Below are positions 15,788 to 23,852 of a DNA stretch of 64,000 nucleotides, piece after piece. Made by a program: the position numbers and the translations under genes. Position 1 is the first letter of the stretch. Every line of letters starts with the position of its first letter. The notes under the pieces were generated by a model that worked only from the letters and a program-made list of their open reading frames with translations, ran no database searches and was not told the DNA's origin. Source of the DNA: Leifsonia poae (GTDB lineage Bacteria; Actinomycetota; Actinomycetes; Actinomycetales; Microbacteriaceae); assembly GCF_027921845.1 (NCBI RefSeq), contig NZ_BSEN01000015.1:692636-756635 (forward strand), given 5' to 3'.

Positions 15788-16249
15788 TTACGCGAGGTAG
15801 TTGCCGAGCGCGTCGAGCAGGCCGCGCGTCCCCTTCTCGCGGCCGGGCCCGTCGGCCCAGAACTGGTCGAAGAAGACACCGTGCTCGGCGTGCGTGAAGC
15901 GCGTGCCTCCGTCGATGGGCTGGAACTCCAGCGACGCCACCGAGGTGGACAGGTGGATCCCATCGAGCCACATGTCGTACGTGGTGACGATCCGCACGTA
16001 GTCGACGATGTCCGTGTACGTGGCGACGTAGCGCGAGACCGGGCCGTCGTGGAACTCGGCTTCGGCGACGTCGCGGCCGCCGACCCGGAAGTCGTATGCC
16101 CACTCGCGGGGCTCCGCGGCGTCGCCCGCGCCCCACCAACTGAGCTTCTGGCTCTCGTCGGCGAAGGCGTCCCAGACGCGTTCGACGGGAGCCGGGTAGT
16201 CGCGGGTCAGGGTGAACTCCGCGCGGGCGAGGCGGCGCTCGATGGTCAT
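15788..16249 (-). CDS. SRPBCC/AHSA1-domain protein
   Basis: The protein has 153 residues and begins at the ATG 16249, which overlaps the stop of the upstream DHFR-like gene (ATGA at 16246-16249). AHSA1 features are visible: T-L-T-R-D-Y-P-A-P-V-E-R-V-W-D-A-F at the N-terminus, S-W-W-G-A-G, Y-D-F-R-V-G-G-R and the G-G-T-R-F-T-H-A-E-H core strand. These START-like proteins bind small hydrophobic ligands in the cytosol. Third gene of an ArsR / DHFR-like / SRPBCC operon, a frequent actinobacterial set of unknown substrate. It converges with the sigma-factor gene, 28 nt apart. Confidence 0.88.
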   Translation of the reverse strand: MTIERRLARAEFTLTRDYPAPVERVWDAFADESQKLSWWGAGDAAEPREWAYDFRVGGRDVAEAEFHDGPVSRYVATYTDIVDYVRIVTTYDMWLDGIHLSTSVASLEFQPIDGGTRFTHAEHGVFFDQFWADGPGREKGTRGLLDALGNYLA

Positions 16250-16902
16250 GCGTGCTGCTCCCGCGTGAACGTGACATGGATCGTGCCGCTCTCGGCCACC
16301 TCGGTCGTCACCGTGTGGCTGCGGTCGAGGGCGGGTACGCCATCCCACAGCCGGAGCCCCCGGCCGAGGACGATCGGGGCGACCATGAGGTGCAGGTCGT
16401 CGACCAGGTCGGCGCGCAGGAATTCGAGCGCGGTGCCGATACCCCCGCCGACCCGCACGTCCTGACCGCCGGCAGCGTCGGTCGCCTCGGCGAGCACGTC
16501 TCCGATCGCGGCGTTTCGGAAATGGAACGTCGTCCCGCCGTCCATCGAGATCGAGGGACGGGGCGCGGTGCGGGTGAGGACGTAGACCGGGGTGCCGAAC
16601 GGCGGCCGGTCGCCCCACCATCCCTTCCAGTCCGGGTCATCGGGGAACGTGTGCAGGCCGAACATCCCTGCTCCCATGATCTCCGAACCGATGCCCTCGA
16701 AGAATGCCGCGGCGTACGTGTCATCGACGCCGGTCGTTCCGGCGCCGCTGGTGTCGCCGAAGATCCGTTCGCGGAACGTGCGAGTCGCCGTGTAGGCCGC
16801 CGTGAGGCGCCCCCAGTCCGGGCCCATCGGGTCGTCGGGCGTCGGGTCGGACGTCGTGTAGCCGTCCAACGAGACGAAGAGGTCCATGCGAACGCGGGTC
16901 AT
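16246..16902 (-). CDS. Dihydrofolate-reductase-like (RibD C-terminal) protein
   Basis: The protein has 218 residues. The pattern M-D-L-F-V-S-L-D-G-Y at the start, G-G-Q-D-V-R-V-G-G-G-I-G-T-A and A-P-I-V-L-G-R-G-L-R-L-W are the RibD-C/DHFR-like landmarks, predicting NADPH-dependent reduction of an unknown substrate. It begins 1 nt after the ArsR stop codon and overlaps the SRPBCC start by 4 nt, so the three are one operon controlled by the ArsR-type repressor. It is a second, distinct copy of the family in this window (the other is at 13540). Confidence 0.88.
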   Translation of the reverse strand: MTRVRMDLFVSLDGYTTSDPTPDDPMGPDWGRLTAAYTATRTFRERIFGDTSGAGTTGVDDTYAAAFFEGIGSEIMGAGMFGLHTFPDDPDWKGWWGDRPPFGTPVYVLTRTAPRPSISMDGGTTFHFRNAAIGDVLAEATDAAGGQDVRVGGGIGTALEFLRADLVDDLHLMVAPIVLGRGLRLWDGVPALDRSHTVTTEVAESGTIHVTFTREQHA

Positions 16903-16903
16903 G

Positions 16904-17242
16904 TCAGGTCTCCTTCGGGGTGGTTCTGGTCAAGTGGATGCCGAGTCGGTCGGCCAGGTGCTCGGCGGGGGTTCGTTGCTCGCCGAGCCACAGGTGCAGG
17001 ATGTCGAGCGCGCCGGGTCGCAGGCTCACGGTCCGGACGCGGCCGTGCTTCACGGAGGTGACGAGGCTCGCGCTCTCGAGGACGCCCAGGTGCTGCATGA
17101 ACGACGGCAGCGCCATCGGAAACGGCTCTGCCAGCTCCGACACCACGGCCGGAGACTTCACCAGCCGTTCCACGATGGCCCGGCGCGTGGGATCCGCAAG
17201 AGCGCGGAGCACGGCGTCGAGCTCATCGTGATACTTCGGCAT
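16904..17242 (-). CDS. ArsR-family transcriptional regulator
   Basis: The protein has 112 residues, starting at the ATG 17242 (M-P-K-Y-H-D-E-L); the open frame extends further upstream without protein character. The winged-helix signature is clear: L-R-A-L-A-D-P-T-R-R-A-I-V-E-R-L, then V-S-E-L-A, P-M-A-L-P-S-F-M-Q-H-L-G-V-L-E and the wing V-K-H-G-R-V-R-T. There is no Cys metal site, so it belongs to the metal-independent group usually linked to SRPBCC genes, as here. It is probably the operon's autorepressor. Confidence 0.88.
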   Translation of the reverse strand: MPKYHDELDAVLRALADPTRRAIVERLVKSPAVVSELAEPFPMALPSFMQHLGVLESASLVTSVKHGRVRTVSLRPGALDILHLWLGEQRTPAEHLADRLGIHLTRTTPKET

Positions 17243-17378
17243 ATGCCTAACTATTGTCGGTGCGGCCGAATTCGTCAACCCCGATGCGGGGGAGTGGCGA
17301 GCGGGGTGGCGGATGGCGTCGGGTGGCCGTCGCGAAGCGACCGTATCGCTCGGCGACGCCCGAGGAATAAGATGCGCC

Positions 17379-17873
17379 ATGGCCAGCACGGAGAACAGCA
17401 AGAGTCAGGTCGAGAATGCGGCGACGCAAGCCAGTGCGGAAGCCGACGCAGCGACGACGCTGCCGGAAGCCATGACGGGGAGGGCGAGTCCCGCGAAGGC
17501 GGCCGTCGGCGACAAGCCGGTCTTCGCCTACATCGCCGGCCTGCCGCAGCCGCAGCGCGGAATCGCCGAGGCGATCGACGCCCTGGCGGCCAAGACCCTT
17601 CCCGACCTCCAGCGGTCGGTGAAGTGGGGGATGGCGTACTACGGCGTCGGCGACGGCTGGTGCTTCAGCAGCGGCGGCTTCGCCCGCCACGTCAAACTCA
17701 TGTTCATCAACGGCAACGCGCTCGATCCGGAGCCACCGGTGACACCGGTGGGGATGGGCAAGGCGACGCGCGGCGTGGAACTCGAGTCGCTCGACGACAT
17801 CGACGACGACCAGATCGCCTCGTGGATGAGGCAGGTCACGTCGGTCCCCGGCGTCGGGGGCAAGAAGCACTGA
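17379..17873 (+). CDS. DUF1801-domain protein
   Basis: The protein has 164 residues. After an Ala-rich N-terminal tail of about 45 residues the DUF1801/YdhG fold appears: V-F-A-Y-I-A-G-L-P, S-V-K-W-G-M-A-Y-Y-G, and H-V-K-L-M-F-I-N-G. The biochemical role of the family is unknown; structures resemble frataxin/CyaY-like alpha-beta folds. I chose the ATG 17379 (M-A-S-T-E-N). It is divergent from the ArsR operon. Confidence 0.8.
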   Translation: MASTENSKSQVENAATQASAEADAATTLPEAMTGRASPAKAAVGDKPVFAYIAGLPQPQRGIAEAIDALAAKTLPDLQRSVKWGMAYYGVGDGWCFSSGGFARHVKLMFINGNALDPEPPVTPVGMGKATRGVELESLDDIDDDQIASWMRQVTSVPGVGGKKH

Positions 17874-17951
17874 TACCCGCTTCCGCCACGTAAGGTCTCA
17901 CCCAGCCACTCAGGGCAGGATGGAAGCGGACAGGGGAGCGGAGGAGCACAC

Positions 17952-18602
17952 GTGACGGAACGTCGTTCGCGGAAGGGCGCCGAGCCGGCGGACGACGCCA
18001 CCCACGACGGGTTGTCACGGCGGGGCTGGATCCTGCTCGCCTCCGTCACCGCCGCGGTGGCGGTCGGCGCCGTCGTTCTGGCCGTGGGCTTCATCGCGGG
18101 CGGAATTCCTGGTGGAGACTCCCGAGCATCTGCTTCCTCGACACTCCAGGCGGCTCCGCCGCACATCCCGAGCCTCGCACCGGCGCCGACGCCGCTGGGG
18201 CTTCCTCCGCGGCCGACCCCGACCCACGTCGCCACCGTTCCCTCGACCTCGTTCGACTCGGTGAAGCCTGGTGATTGCCTTCAGACCTACGACTCGCAGT
18301 GGGCGAACGCCTACCCGGTGGTCGGCTGCTCGGCACCGCACATCGCGCAGCTGCTGACCAGGGGAGTGCTCCCTCAGCCGTCGGGAGCGGCGTTCCCCGG
18401 CACGGACGCATTGGACACCCAGGTCAGCGACCTCTGCGAGCCTTTCCTGAACTGGGACTGGGTCGCGGTCTGGAACGAAGACGTCCAGCTCGGTCTGCGG
18501 TATCCGAACACCAGTCAGCAGTGGGCGACGGGAACACGCTCGTACTCCTGCTTCGTGTACACGTTCTCACGACACGAGCTCACGGGGACTGCGATGCGCT
18601 AG
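17952..18602 (+). CDS. Single-pass membrane protein with septum-formation-like extracellular domain
   Basis: The protein has 216 residues and a GTG start behind GGAGCGGAGGAG. Residues 1-25 are charged and cytoplasmic, about 26-50 form one transmembrane helix (W-I-L-L-A-S-V-T-A-A-V-A-V-G-A-V-V), and a Pro/Ala/Thr-rich linker follows. The exterior domain carries V-K-P-G-D-C-L, V-V-G-C-S-A-P-H-I-A-Q and two later Cys, the pattern of the Septum_form (DUF4190-associated) family. The exact function is unknown. It stands alone between the DUF1801 gene and convergent arfB. Confidence 0.65.
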   Translation: MTERRSRKGAEPADDATHDGLSRRGWILLASVTAAVAVGAVVLAVGFIAGGIPGGDSRASASSTLQAAPPHIPSLAPAPTPLGLPPRPTPTHVATVPSTSFDSVKPGDCLQTYDSQWANAYPVVGCSAPHIAQLLTRGVLPQPSGAAFPGTDALDTQVSDLCEPFLNWDWVAVWNEDVQLGLRYPNTSQQWATGTRSYSCFVYTFSRHELTGTAMR

Positions 18603-18619
18603 TCGGCTGTCCGCCGCAT

Positions 18620-19042
18620 TCACTCCTCAGAGGGTGGCCGACGCTGCTTCTTCGTCTCCGAACGCCGGCCCTTGGCGGCGAGCCGCCGGAGTTCGGATCC
18701 GCGGGTCGCTTTGGTCGGGCGGCGGGGAGCGGTATCCGGAGCCAGCGCGGTAGCGAGTATCTCGGCCAATCGGGCCAGCGCGGTCTCGCGATTCCGCAAC
18801 TGGGACCGTCGCTCCGAGGTCGTGACGACCACGGAGCCGGCGACGAGCCGATGCCCGAGACGCGACAGGAGGATGGCTCGTTGACTATCGGACAGCGCCT
18901 TCGACCCGCGGATATTCCAGATCAGTTCGACCCTGCTGTCCGAGGTGTTCACGTGCTGGCCGCCAGGACCCGATGATCGCGAGAATCGCCACGCGAGTTC
19001 AGACGACGGAATCGTCAGCGCAGGTGACACGACGAGGTCCAT
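18620..19042 (-). CDS. arfB: ArfB, alternative ribosome-rescue peptidyl-tRNA hydrolase
   Basis: The protein has 140 residues. The release-factor GGQ loop (S-G-P-G-G-Q-H-V-N-T, Gly27-Gly28-Gln29) is near the N-terminus, followed by S-R-V-E-L and a Lys/Arg-rich C-terminal tail (K-G-R-R-S-E-T-K-K-Q-R-R) that in ArfB enters the empty mRNA channel of stalled ribosomes. It hydrolyses peptidyl-tRNA on non-stop complexes. The length matches the usual 138-140 residues. It lies downstream of the esterase gene on the same strand, but a 137-bp gap with a long inverted repeat separates them. Confidence 0.92.
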   Translation of the reverse strand: MDLVVSPALTIPSSELAWRFSRSSGPGGQHVNTSDSRVELIWNIRGSKALSDSQRAILLSRLGHRLVAGSVVVTTSERRSQLRNRETALARLAEILATALAPDTAPRRPTKATRGSELRRLAAKGRRSETKKQRRPPSEE

Positions 19043-19127
19043 GCATCAAGGGTGGCATGTCCGGGCCGGACGGGGGAGAGCTGGCGGAGCAGCAGGTGCC
19101 GTATCCGACGCCAGTCGGTGATTGGCC

Positions 19128-19170
19128 CAACCCGGGAACCTCCGTCGCGCCTGACGAGGTCCCCGGGTTG
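19128..19170 (-). terminator. 15-bp inverted repeat after the esterase gene, probable terminator
   Basis: The arms 19128-19142 and 19156-19170 are complementary at 14 of 15 positions, around a 13-nt spacer. The structure starts 10 nt after the esterase stop codon on the minus strand. There is no T-run, so it may be a factor-assisted terminator or 3'-end stabiliser. Confidence 0.5.
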
Positions 19171-19179
19171 CGCCGGTCG

Positions 19180-20133
19180 TCAGGCCGTGTGGAGGTGCTT
19201 CTGGACGAAGGCTCCGACTTCGGCGGACACGGCGGCCTCTTCCGGTGCGTTGCCGTACCCGGCGTGGGGGCGGCCGTCGAAAATGTGCAGGTCGGCATCC
19301 ACACCGGCCTCGCGCAGCTTCCGGTGCAAACGGACGGTGTTCGAGAGGTACAGGTCGCGAGTTCCCGAGATCAGGAGCGTCGGCGGGAACCCGGTGACGT
19401 CGCCGAAGAGCGGGGAGAGGTATGGCTCGGTGAGGTCATGCCCGTCCGCATAGAGGGCGTTGACGTCGAGAAGGCTCTGCAGGCCGACGCTGACATCGGC
19501 CAGGGTGGTGAAGCTGTCTCCCGATTCGGTCAGGTCCACCTCGGGAGTCAGCAGCACGAGGCCGGCGGGCATGGGCAGGTTCTCGTCTTTCGCTTTCAGG
19601 ATCAGAGCTGCGGCGAGGTTGCCTCCGGCAGAACCGCCTCCCACGATGATCTGGGAAGGGTCGCGGACTTCCAGGAGCGCCCGGTAGACGGCCATGACAT
19701 CGTCGAGGCCGGCGGGGTAGGGGTGCGCGGGCGGCATCCGGTAGTCCGGAGCCCAGTGGACGAGGGGCGAGCTGAGCGCGGAGATCTCGGTCATGACCCT
19801 GGTGAGGTCGCCGCCGCCCATGATCAGAGCGCCACCGTGGATGCTCAGGAACACGGGGGAGTCGTCGCCGGTCGGGGCGCCGGAGGGGGTGACGACATAG
19901 GTCGGGACGCCGGCGATCTGTTCCAGGGATGACTCCATTGGGAGTGCCATCCCGCTGAGCATGTCGGCGACGAAGGCATCGGACTGCTCGACGTAGGTGG
20001 TCCAGCCGGCGACATCGTCCACAGCGGGGAACGGGGTTCGAACGATCGGGACTTCGAGTCCAGCCCGTGCCGCTTCGCTGAGAAAGGTCGGGGCGGCTGG
20101 GGGAATGACGGGAATGACGGTGTCTTCGGGCAT
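19180..20133 (-). CDS. HSL-family alpha/beta-hydrolase (acetyl-esterase/lipase-like)
   Basis: The protein has 317 residues, starting at the ATG 20133 behind AAAGGAG. The oxyanion H-G-G-A (99-102), nucleophile elbow G-G-G-S-A-G-G (Ser168), Asp260 in S-G-T-R-D and His290 in G-R-P-H-A form the hormone-sensitive-lipase triad. It hydrolyses short acyl esters or related small molecules in the cytosol. It is divergent from the TetR gene at 20217 across an 83-bp region, so it is the obvious target of that repressor. Confidence 0.88.
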   Translation of the reverse strand: MPEDTVIPVIPPAAPTFLSEAARAGLEVPIVRTPFPAVDDVAGWTTYVEQSDAFVADMLSGMALPMESSLEQIAGVPTYVVTPSGAPTGDDSPVFLSIHGGALIMGGGDLTRVMTEISALSSPLVHWAPDYRMPPAHPYPAGLDDVMAVYRALLEVRDPSQIIVGGGSAGGNLAAALILKAKDENLPMPAGLVLLTPEVDLTESGDSFTTLADVSVGLQSLLDVNALYADGHDLTEPYLSPLFGDVTGFPPTLLISGTRDLYLSNTVRLHRKLREAGVDADLHIFDGRPHAGYGNAPEEAAVSAEVGAFVQKHLHTA

Positions 20134-20216
20134 TGCATCTCCTTTGATGGTCACGGCAGTCATATTGAATACGGCCCGTCTCCTAATTGCAAGCATTGAT
20201 GGGATACTCTCAGGGC

Positions 20217-20810
20217 GTGAGCGCAGAGCAGGAGCCTTCGGGTACACGCCGGGGTCGACCACGTGACCCGCAACTGCGTGCCCAGGTCTTGACCGCCGCG
20301 TCCCGTCAGCTGGAGAACGCCGGCTACACGGCAATGACGATGGAGGGCATCCTCGCGGACACCGGGATCGCCAAGCGCACCCTGTATCGGTGGTGGCCGA
20401 GCAAAGCTGCAGTCGTCGCCGAGGCCATCTTGGAGGGCTTCGTTTCGGTGCCCGAGAACAGGATCGCGCATACCGAGGATGTGTGGGAGGACCTGCGCAA
20501 CTGGCTTGAGTCCGTCGCGGTCTCGGTGCGTGGATCGTATGGCGAGGTACTGCGCGCGGCAACGGCGATCGGCGCGACCGACGCCGCATTGGGGGAGAGC
20601 CTCACGAACGCGTTCGCCCGCCCCGCACGGGCCGACGTCATCGCGCGGCTGCAAGCGGCGGCGAAACGCGGTCAGGTCTCCCCGGGCGCCGACCTCGATG
20701 CGGTGGTCGACCTGTTGATGGCGATCATCGTCTACATCGGGGTGAGCCGCGATGATGCTGCCCGTATTCCGGGAGCCCTGGGGGTCATTCGGTTAGGCAT
20801 CGAACCTTAG
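20217..20810 (+). CDS. TetR-family transcriptional regulator
   Basis: The protein has about 197 residues. The N-terminal HTH (V-L-T-A-A-S-R-Q-L-E-N-A-G-Y, M-E-G-I-L-A-D-T-G-I-A-K-R-T-L-Y-R-W-W-P-S-K) is unmistakable, and the rest is a helical ligand domain. The GTG at 20217 (V-S-A-E-Q) is the preferred start; an ATG at 20199 and a TTG at 20187 are also in frame. It is divergent from the HSL-type esterase and probably represses it and itself. Its 3' end converges with a second TetR gene, only 2 bp apart. Confidence 0.85.
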   Translation: MSAEQEPSGTRRGRPRDPQLRAQVLTAASRQLENAGYTAMTMEGILADTGIAKRTLYRWWPSKAAVVAEAILEGFVSVPENRIAHTEDVWEDLRNWLESVAVSVRGSYGEVLRAATAIGATDAALGESLTNAFARPARADVIARLQAAAKRGQVSPGADLDAVVDLLMAIIVYIGVSRDDAARIPGALGVIRLGIEP

Positions 20811-20812
20811 TG

Positions 20813-21388
20813 TCACGAGCGCCCGACCAGCGCTGAGACGACGGCACCTGGCGCGGCGGGGTTTGCGCCTGGGGTGAGTGCCCCGAAGAGAACGGTGCCG
20901 ATGAGGGCATCCGCGACTGCGATTTCATCGACCTCGACGCGCAGTTGCCCAGCGGCTTTGCCTTTCGAAATTCGGTCGACCAGGCTCTGATGAACGGGGC
21001 CGGTAGTCATGGAGTACAAGAGTCGCGCCTCCTCTGGATCGTCGGATGCGGCAGTGATGAGCGCGCGTGTGATGGATGCCTGGAGCGGATCTCGCATGGC
21101 CGCGGCGATAGCCTCGAGCCAGCTCGTGAGGTCCCGCTCCAGGCTGCCCGTATCCGGAACTGCTTCGGACGGTAGGTCAAGTTCTCCGGCGAGCAGCAGG
21201 TCGGCGATGATGAGCGCCTTCGTCGCCCACCACCGGTAGATCGTCTGCCGACCCGTTCCCGACCGATCCGCGATCTCCTGAATGGTGAGCCGCTCGTAGC
21301 CCTTCTCGGCGAGGATCTCTCGCGCGGCCGTCAGGATGGCGCGCCGAGCAACCTCACTCCTCGGACGCCCTCGGGAACTTGTCGGCAC
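20813..21388 (-). CDS. TetR-family transcriptional regulator
   Basis: The protein has 191 residues and a GTG start at 21388. The HTH reads A-I-L-T-A-A-R-E-I-L-A-E-K-G-Y, I-Q-E-I-A-D-R-S-G-T-G-R-Q-T-I-Y-R-W-W. It is divergent from the SDR gene at 21466. A perfect 10-bp palindrome GAATCGATTC (21389-21398) touches the start codon, with TAGAAT just upstream on the minus strand, so a leaderless transcript and an operator are both possible. It likely regulates the SDR gene. Confidence 0.85.
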   Translation of the reverse strand: MPTSSRGRPRSEVARRAILTAAREILAEKGYERLTIQEIADRSGTGRQTIYRWWATKALIIADLLLAGELDLPSEAVPDTGSLERDLTSWLEAIAAAMRDPLQASITRALITAASDDPEEARLLYSMTTGPVHQSLVDRISKGKAAGQLRVEVDEIAVADALIGTVLFGALTPGANPAAPGAVVSALVGRS

Positions 21389-21465
21389 GAATCGATTCTA
21401 AGTCGCTTGCTTGATTTCGAGACAGGTGTATCGTAAATACGTTCGCACGTGCTCAAAGGAGAAAA

Positions 21466-22290
21466 ATGACGAAGACTGCCGTGATCACCGGTGGGACCGG
21501 CGGGATGGGGATGGCCACAGCCAGGATCCTCGGAACTGATCACCGCATTGTTCTGGCTGATCTGAACCAAGAGCGCATTGACGCGGCGATCGTCGAGCTC
21601 AGTGCTTCTGGCATCGATGCTTCTGGAACGGTGTGTGACATCACCGATCGGGCTTCGGTGGAGAAGTTGATGGTCTTTGCGGAAGCGGGGGATCACCACG
21701 TCCGAGCTGTCGTACACACGGCCGGCGTCAGTCCCCAGATGGGCTCAGCCCAGTTCGTTGCGCACATCAATGCAATCGGCACCGTCAATGTGACGGAGGC
21801 CTTCCTCGCGCGGGCGGCCGAGGGGGATGCTCTCGTGAACGTCGCCTCCGTCGCAGGCCACGGTTTGCCAAAGGTGCTTGTTCCTTCGGGTGCCTTCCCG
21901 AAAGCGGCGAGCGACCCGGTCGCGTTCGAGAAGATCATCGTCCGGCGGTCGCGTGTGTTCGGGAAGAAGCTGCATTCTGGCCTTGCTTACAGCTTCAGCA
22001 AGGCGTTCGTCATCTGGTACTCCCGCAAGCAAGCTGCAGCATTCGGTGCCCGGGGAGCGCGCATCGTCTCCGTTTCACCCGGCAGCTTCGATACCGCGAT
22101 GGGCAAGCTCGAGGCAGATCACGGCGCTGCAGACTTGCTCACGTTCTCGGCCATCAAACGATTCGGCAAACCGGAGGAAGTTGCTGCGGTTCTCGCCTTT
22201 AGCGCGAGCGAGGCACCCGGTTACCTAACCGGCACGGACATCCTTGTCGACGGTGGCACGCGAGCCGGTCAGGAGTTCAAGAAGTCCTAG
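21466..22290 (+). CDS. Short-chain dehydrogenase/reductase (SDR)
   Basis: The protein has 274 residues and a ribosome binding site AAAGGAG before the ATG. The cofactor motif T-G-G-T-G-G-M-G-M (8-16) and the N-A-G-like H-T-A-G-V are present. Catalytic Ser128 and Y-S-F-S-K (Tyr175, Lys179) are in place. The stretch between Ser128 and Tyr175 is about 30 residues longer than usual, forming an insert near the active site. The C-terminal G-T-D-I-L-V-D-G-G is standard. Base composition is less GC-rich than in flanking core genes. An SGNH hydrolase gene follows 49 nt downstream. Confidence 0.87.
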   Translation: MTKTAVITGGTGGMGMATARILGTDHRIVLADLNQERIDAAIVELSASGIDASGTVCDITDRASVEKLMVFAEAGDHHVRAVVHTAGVSPQMGSAQFVAHINAIGTVNVTEAFLARAAEGDALVNVASVAGHGLPKVLVPSGAFPKAASDPVAFEKIIVRRSRVFGKKLHSGLAYSFSKAFVIWYSRKQAAAFGARGARIVSVSPGSFDTAMGKLEADHGAADLLTFSAIKRFGKPEEVAAVLAFSASEAPGYLTGTDILVDGGTRAGQEFKKS

Positions 22291-22339
22291 GAAACCATTT
22301 CCCCCCGGACACTCCACCCGACGAAGCGAGGAGCACAGA

Positions 22340-23551
22340 ATGACAATTCGCGGACGCGCGGTCCACGCCACCTTGACCAGGTTCAGTCCTGGAGCCCGAC
22401 TGCAGTCACAGTTGCTGCCGACCGAGCCGGGGGATCTCGTGTTCCTGGGCGATGGGCTCAGTCTCCATGGGGAATGGGTGGAGTGGTTCCCGACCTCCTC
22501 GGTGCGGGCGCTCGGTGACGAGTTACTGCTCATCGACGACGTCGGGTCGTACTTCAGCCTGGTGACCTTGCCGCGAGCGATTGTGCTGCTGGTGGGCACC
22601 GCAGACCTGGCGGGCATGGGTGGAACCCGCAATCCTGCCCGTGTCGCGGCCCGTTTGGAGGCGCTGATGGCCCGCGCGGTGGCGCGCTTCGATCCGTCAT
22701 CCCTCTTCGTGGTCGGCGTTCCAGAGAGACCAGCGCTGGGGGACCGGGCCACGGAATTCAACCGGCTGGCCGCACCCGTTGTCACCCGTCGCGGCGCGAC
22801 CTTCGTCTCTCCGCCCTTGTTCGGTGGAGATGAGGCGGATGGGTACATGGTGTCCCCACTCCGTTGGGATGCGACTGTGTACGCATCACTTGCTCGGGAA
22901 CTGGCAATGGCGATCGGGTTGCCTGGTGCAACCGGACGTGACGTGCCACCGCTGGCCGATGTCGGAAAGGGTTTCGTCGTCAAGATGGAACGCAAACGCG
23001 CCCAACTCTTCGAGGCGCTGCCATCGCCGTCGGGCCGAGTGGTGCTTTTCGGTGACAGCATCACCGAGGGCGGATTCTGGGACGGCTGGTTGCCTGATCT
23101 GCCGACGGCCAACCGAGGGATTGGCGGAGACACCGTTGCCCAACTCGCGGCCCGTGTCGATACCGCTATCGACTCACCGCGTCTTGTCTCCGTGCTCGCA
23201 GGAACCAACGACCTCATCCGCGGTGACCCGAAAGACGCAGACTCGATCGGCCGGCGCTTCCATGACCTCATCGCGCAGATCCGCAAACGCGACGCCGAGG
23301 TCCCCATACTGATCAACAGCGTCATGCCCCGCGGTGCCAAGTACATCGACGCGATCACGACCATCAACAATCACTACCGAGAGACTGCTTCGGAGTTCGG
23401 TGCGCATTACCTCGACCTCTGGCCGGGCCTTGCCACGCCGAAGCGGACGCTGCGCAAGGAACTCACCCCGGACGGTCTCCACCTCAACGGCAGCGGCTAC
23501 CGCGAGTGGGTGAAGGTGCTCAAGCCTGCCCTCGAGCAGCTGCTCCACTGA
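22340..23551 (+). CDS. Tandem SGNH/GDSL hydrolase: degenerate N-terminal copy fused to an intact C-terminal copy
   Basis: The protein has 403 residues; the ATG 22340 follows GAGGAG. The C-terminal half is a complete SGNH esterase: V-V-L-F-G-D-S-I-T-E-G-G (Ser240), N-R-G-I-G-G-D-T, G-T-N-D-L (288-292) and D-G-L-H-L-N (Asp378, His381). The N-terminal half repeats the layout but is damaged: L-V-F-L-G-D-G-L-S-L-H-G has Gly39 for the nucleophile Ser, G-T-A-D-L replaces G-T-N-D-L, and the D-x-x-H pair is absent. It probably acts as one carbohydrate or acyl esterase with an N-terminal pseudoenzyme domain. No signal peptide is evident. It probably shares a transcript with the SDR gene. Confidence 0.8.
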   Translation: MTIRGRAVHATLTRFSPGARLQSQLLPTEPGDLVFLGDGLSLHGEWVEWFPTSSVRALGDELLLIDDVGSYFSLVTLPRAIVLLVGTADLAGMGGTRNPARVAARLEALMARAVARFDPSSLFVVGVPERPALGDRATEFNRLAAPVVTRRGATFVSPPLFGGDEADGYMVSPLRWDATVYASLARELAMAIGLPGATGRDVPPLADVGKGFVVKMERKRAQLFEALPSPSGRVVLFGDSITEGGFWDGWLPDLPTANRGIGGDTVAQLAARVDTAIDSPRLVSVLAGTNDLIRGDPKDADSIGRRFHDLIAQIRKRDAEVPILINSVMPRGAKYIDAITTINNHYRETASEFGAHYLDLWPGLATPKRTLRKELTPDGLHLNGSGYREWVKVLKPALEQLLH

Positions 23552-23852
23552 TGCCGTGAGCTGATTCGGCGGCTCCTGGGAGCCTTGCCGCTCCTGGCAG
23601 CGGGGTCGGGTGCGTCAAGCCGGGTCGGGATCGTCTCGATACCGGCGGTGAAAGTCGGGTCCGTGGGCTTGTTGCGGAACCCGTGGGTGGGGGAATGACG
23701 ACGTGCTCGACGGGCGTCCTTGCGCTGTCGAGTGAGCGCTCGAACTGATCCCCGGAGCACGAAGCGTGTCGGCTTCGGCGTTCAGGAAACGCGTTCATGC
23801 AGTGCTGAATGAATCGGCGGCGCGAATGGGATGGCGGTGGCAGCATTGTCCT
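23552..23852. other. Intergenic stretch of about 300 bp between two SGNH hydrolase genes
   Basis: No convincing coding frame. The frame of the downstream gene is open back to a GTG at 23766 but without protein-like composition. A small imperfect hairpin (GGCTCC-TG-GGAGCC at 23571-23584) near the upstream stop could end transcription. I see no clear promoter. Confidence 0.4.

Noticed and set aside
23571-23584. GGCTCC-TG-GGAGCC hairpin between the SGNH genes
   Set aside because: Short, with a 2-nt loop and no T-run; mentioned only in the description of the intergenic stretch.
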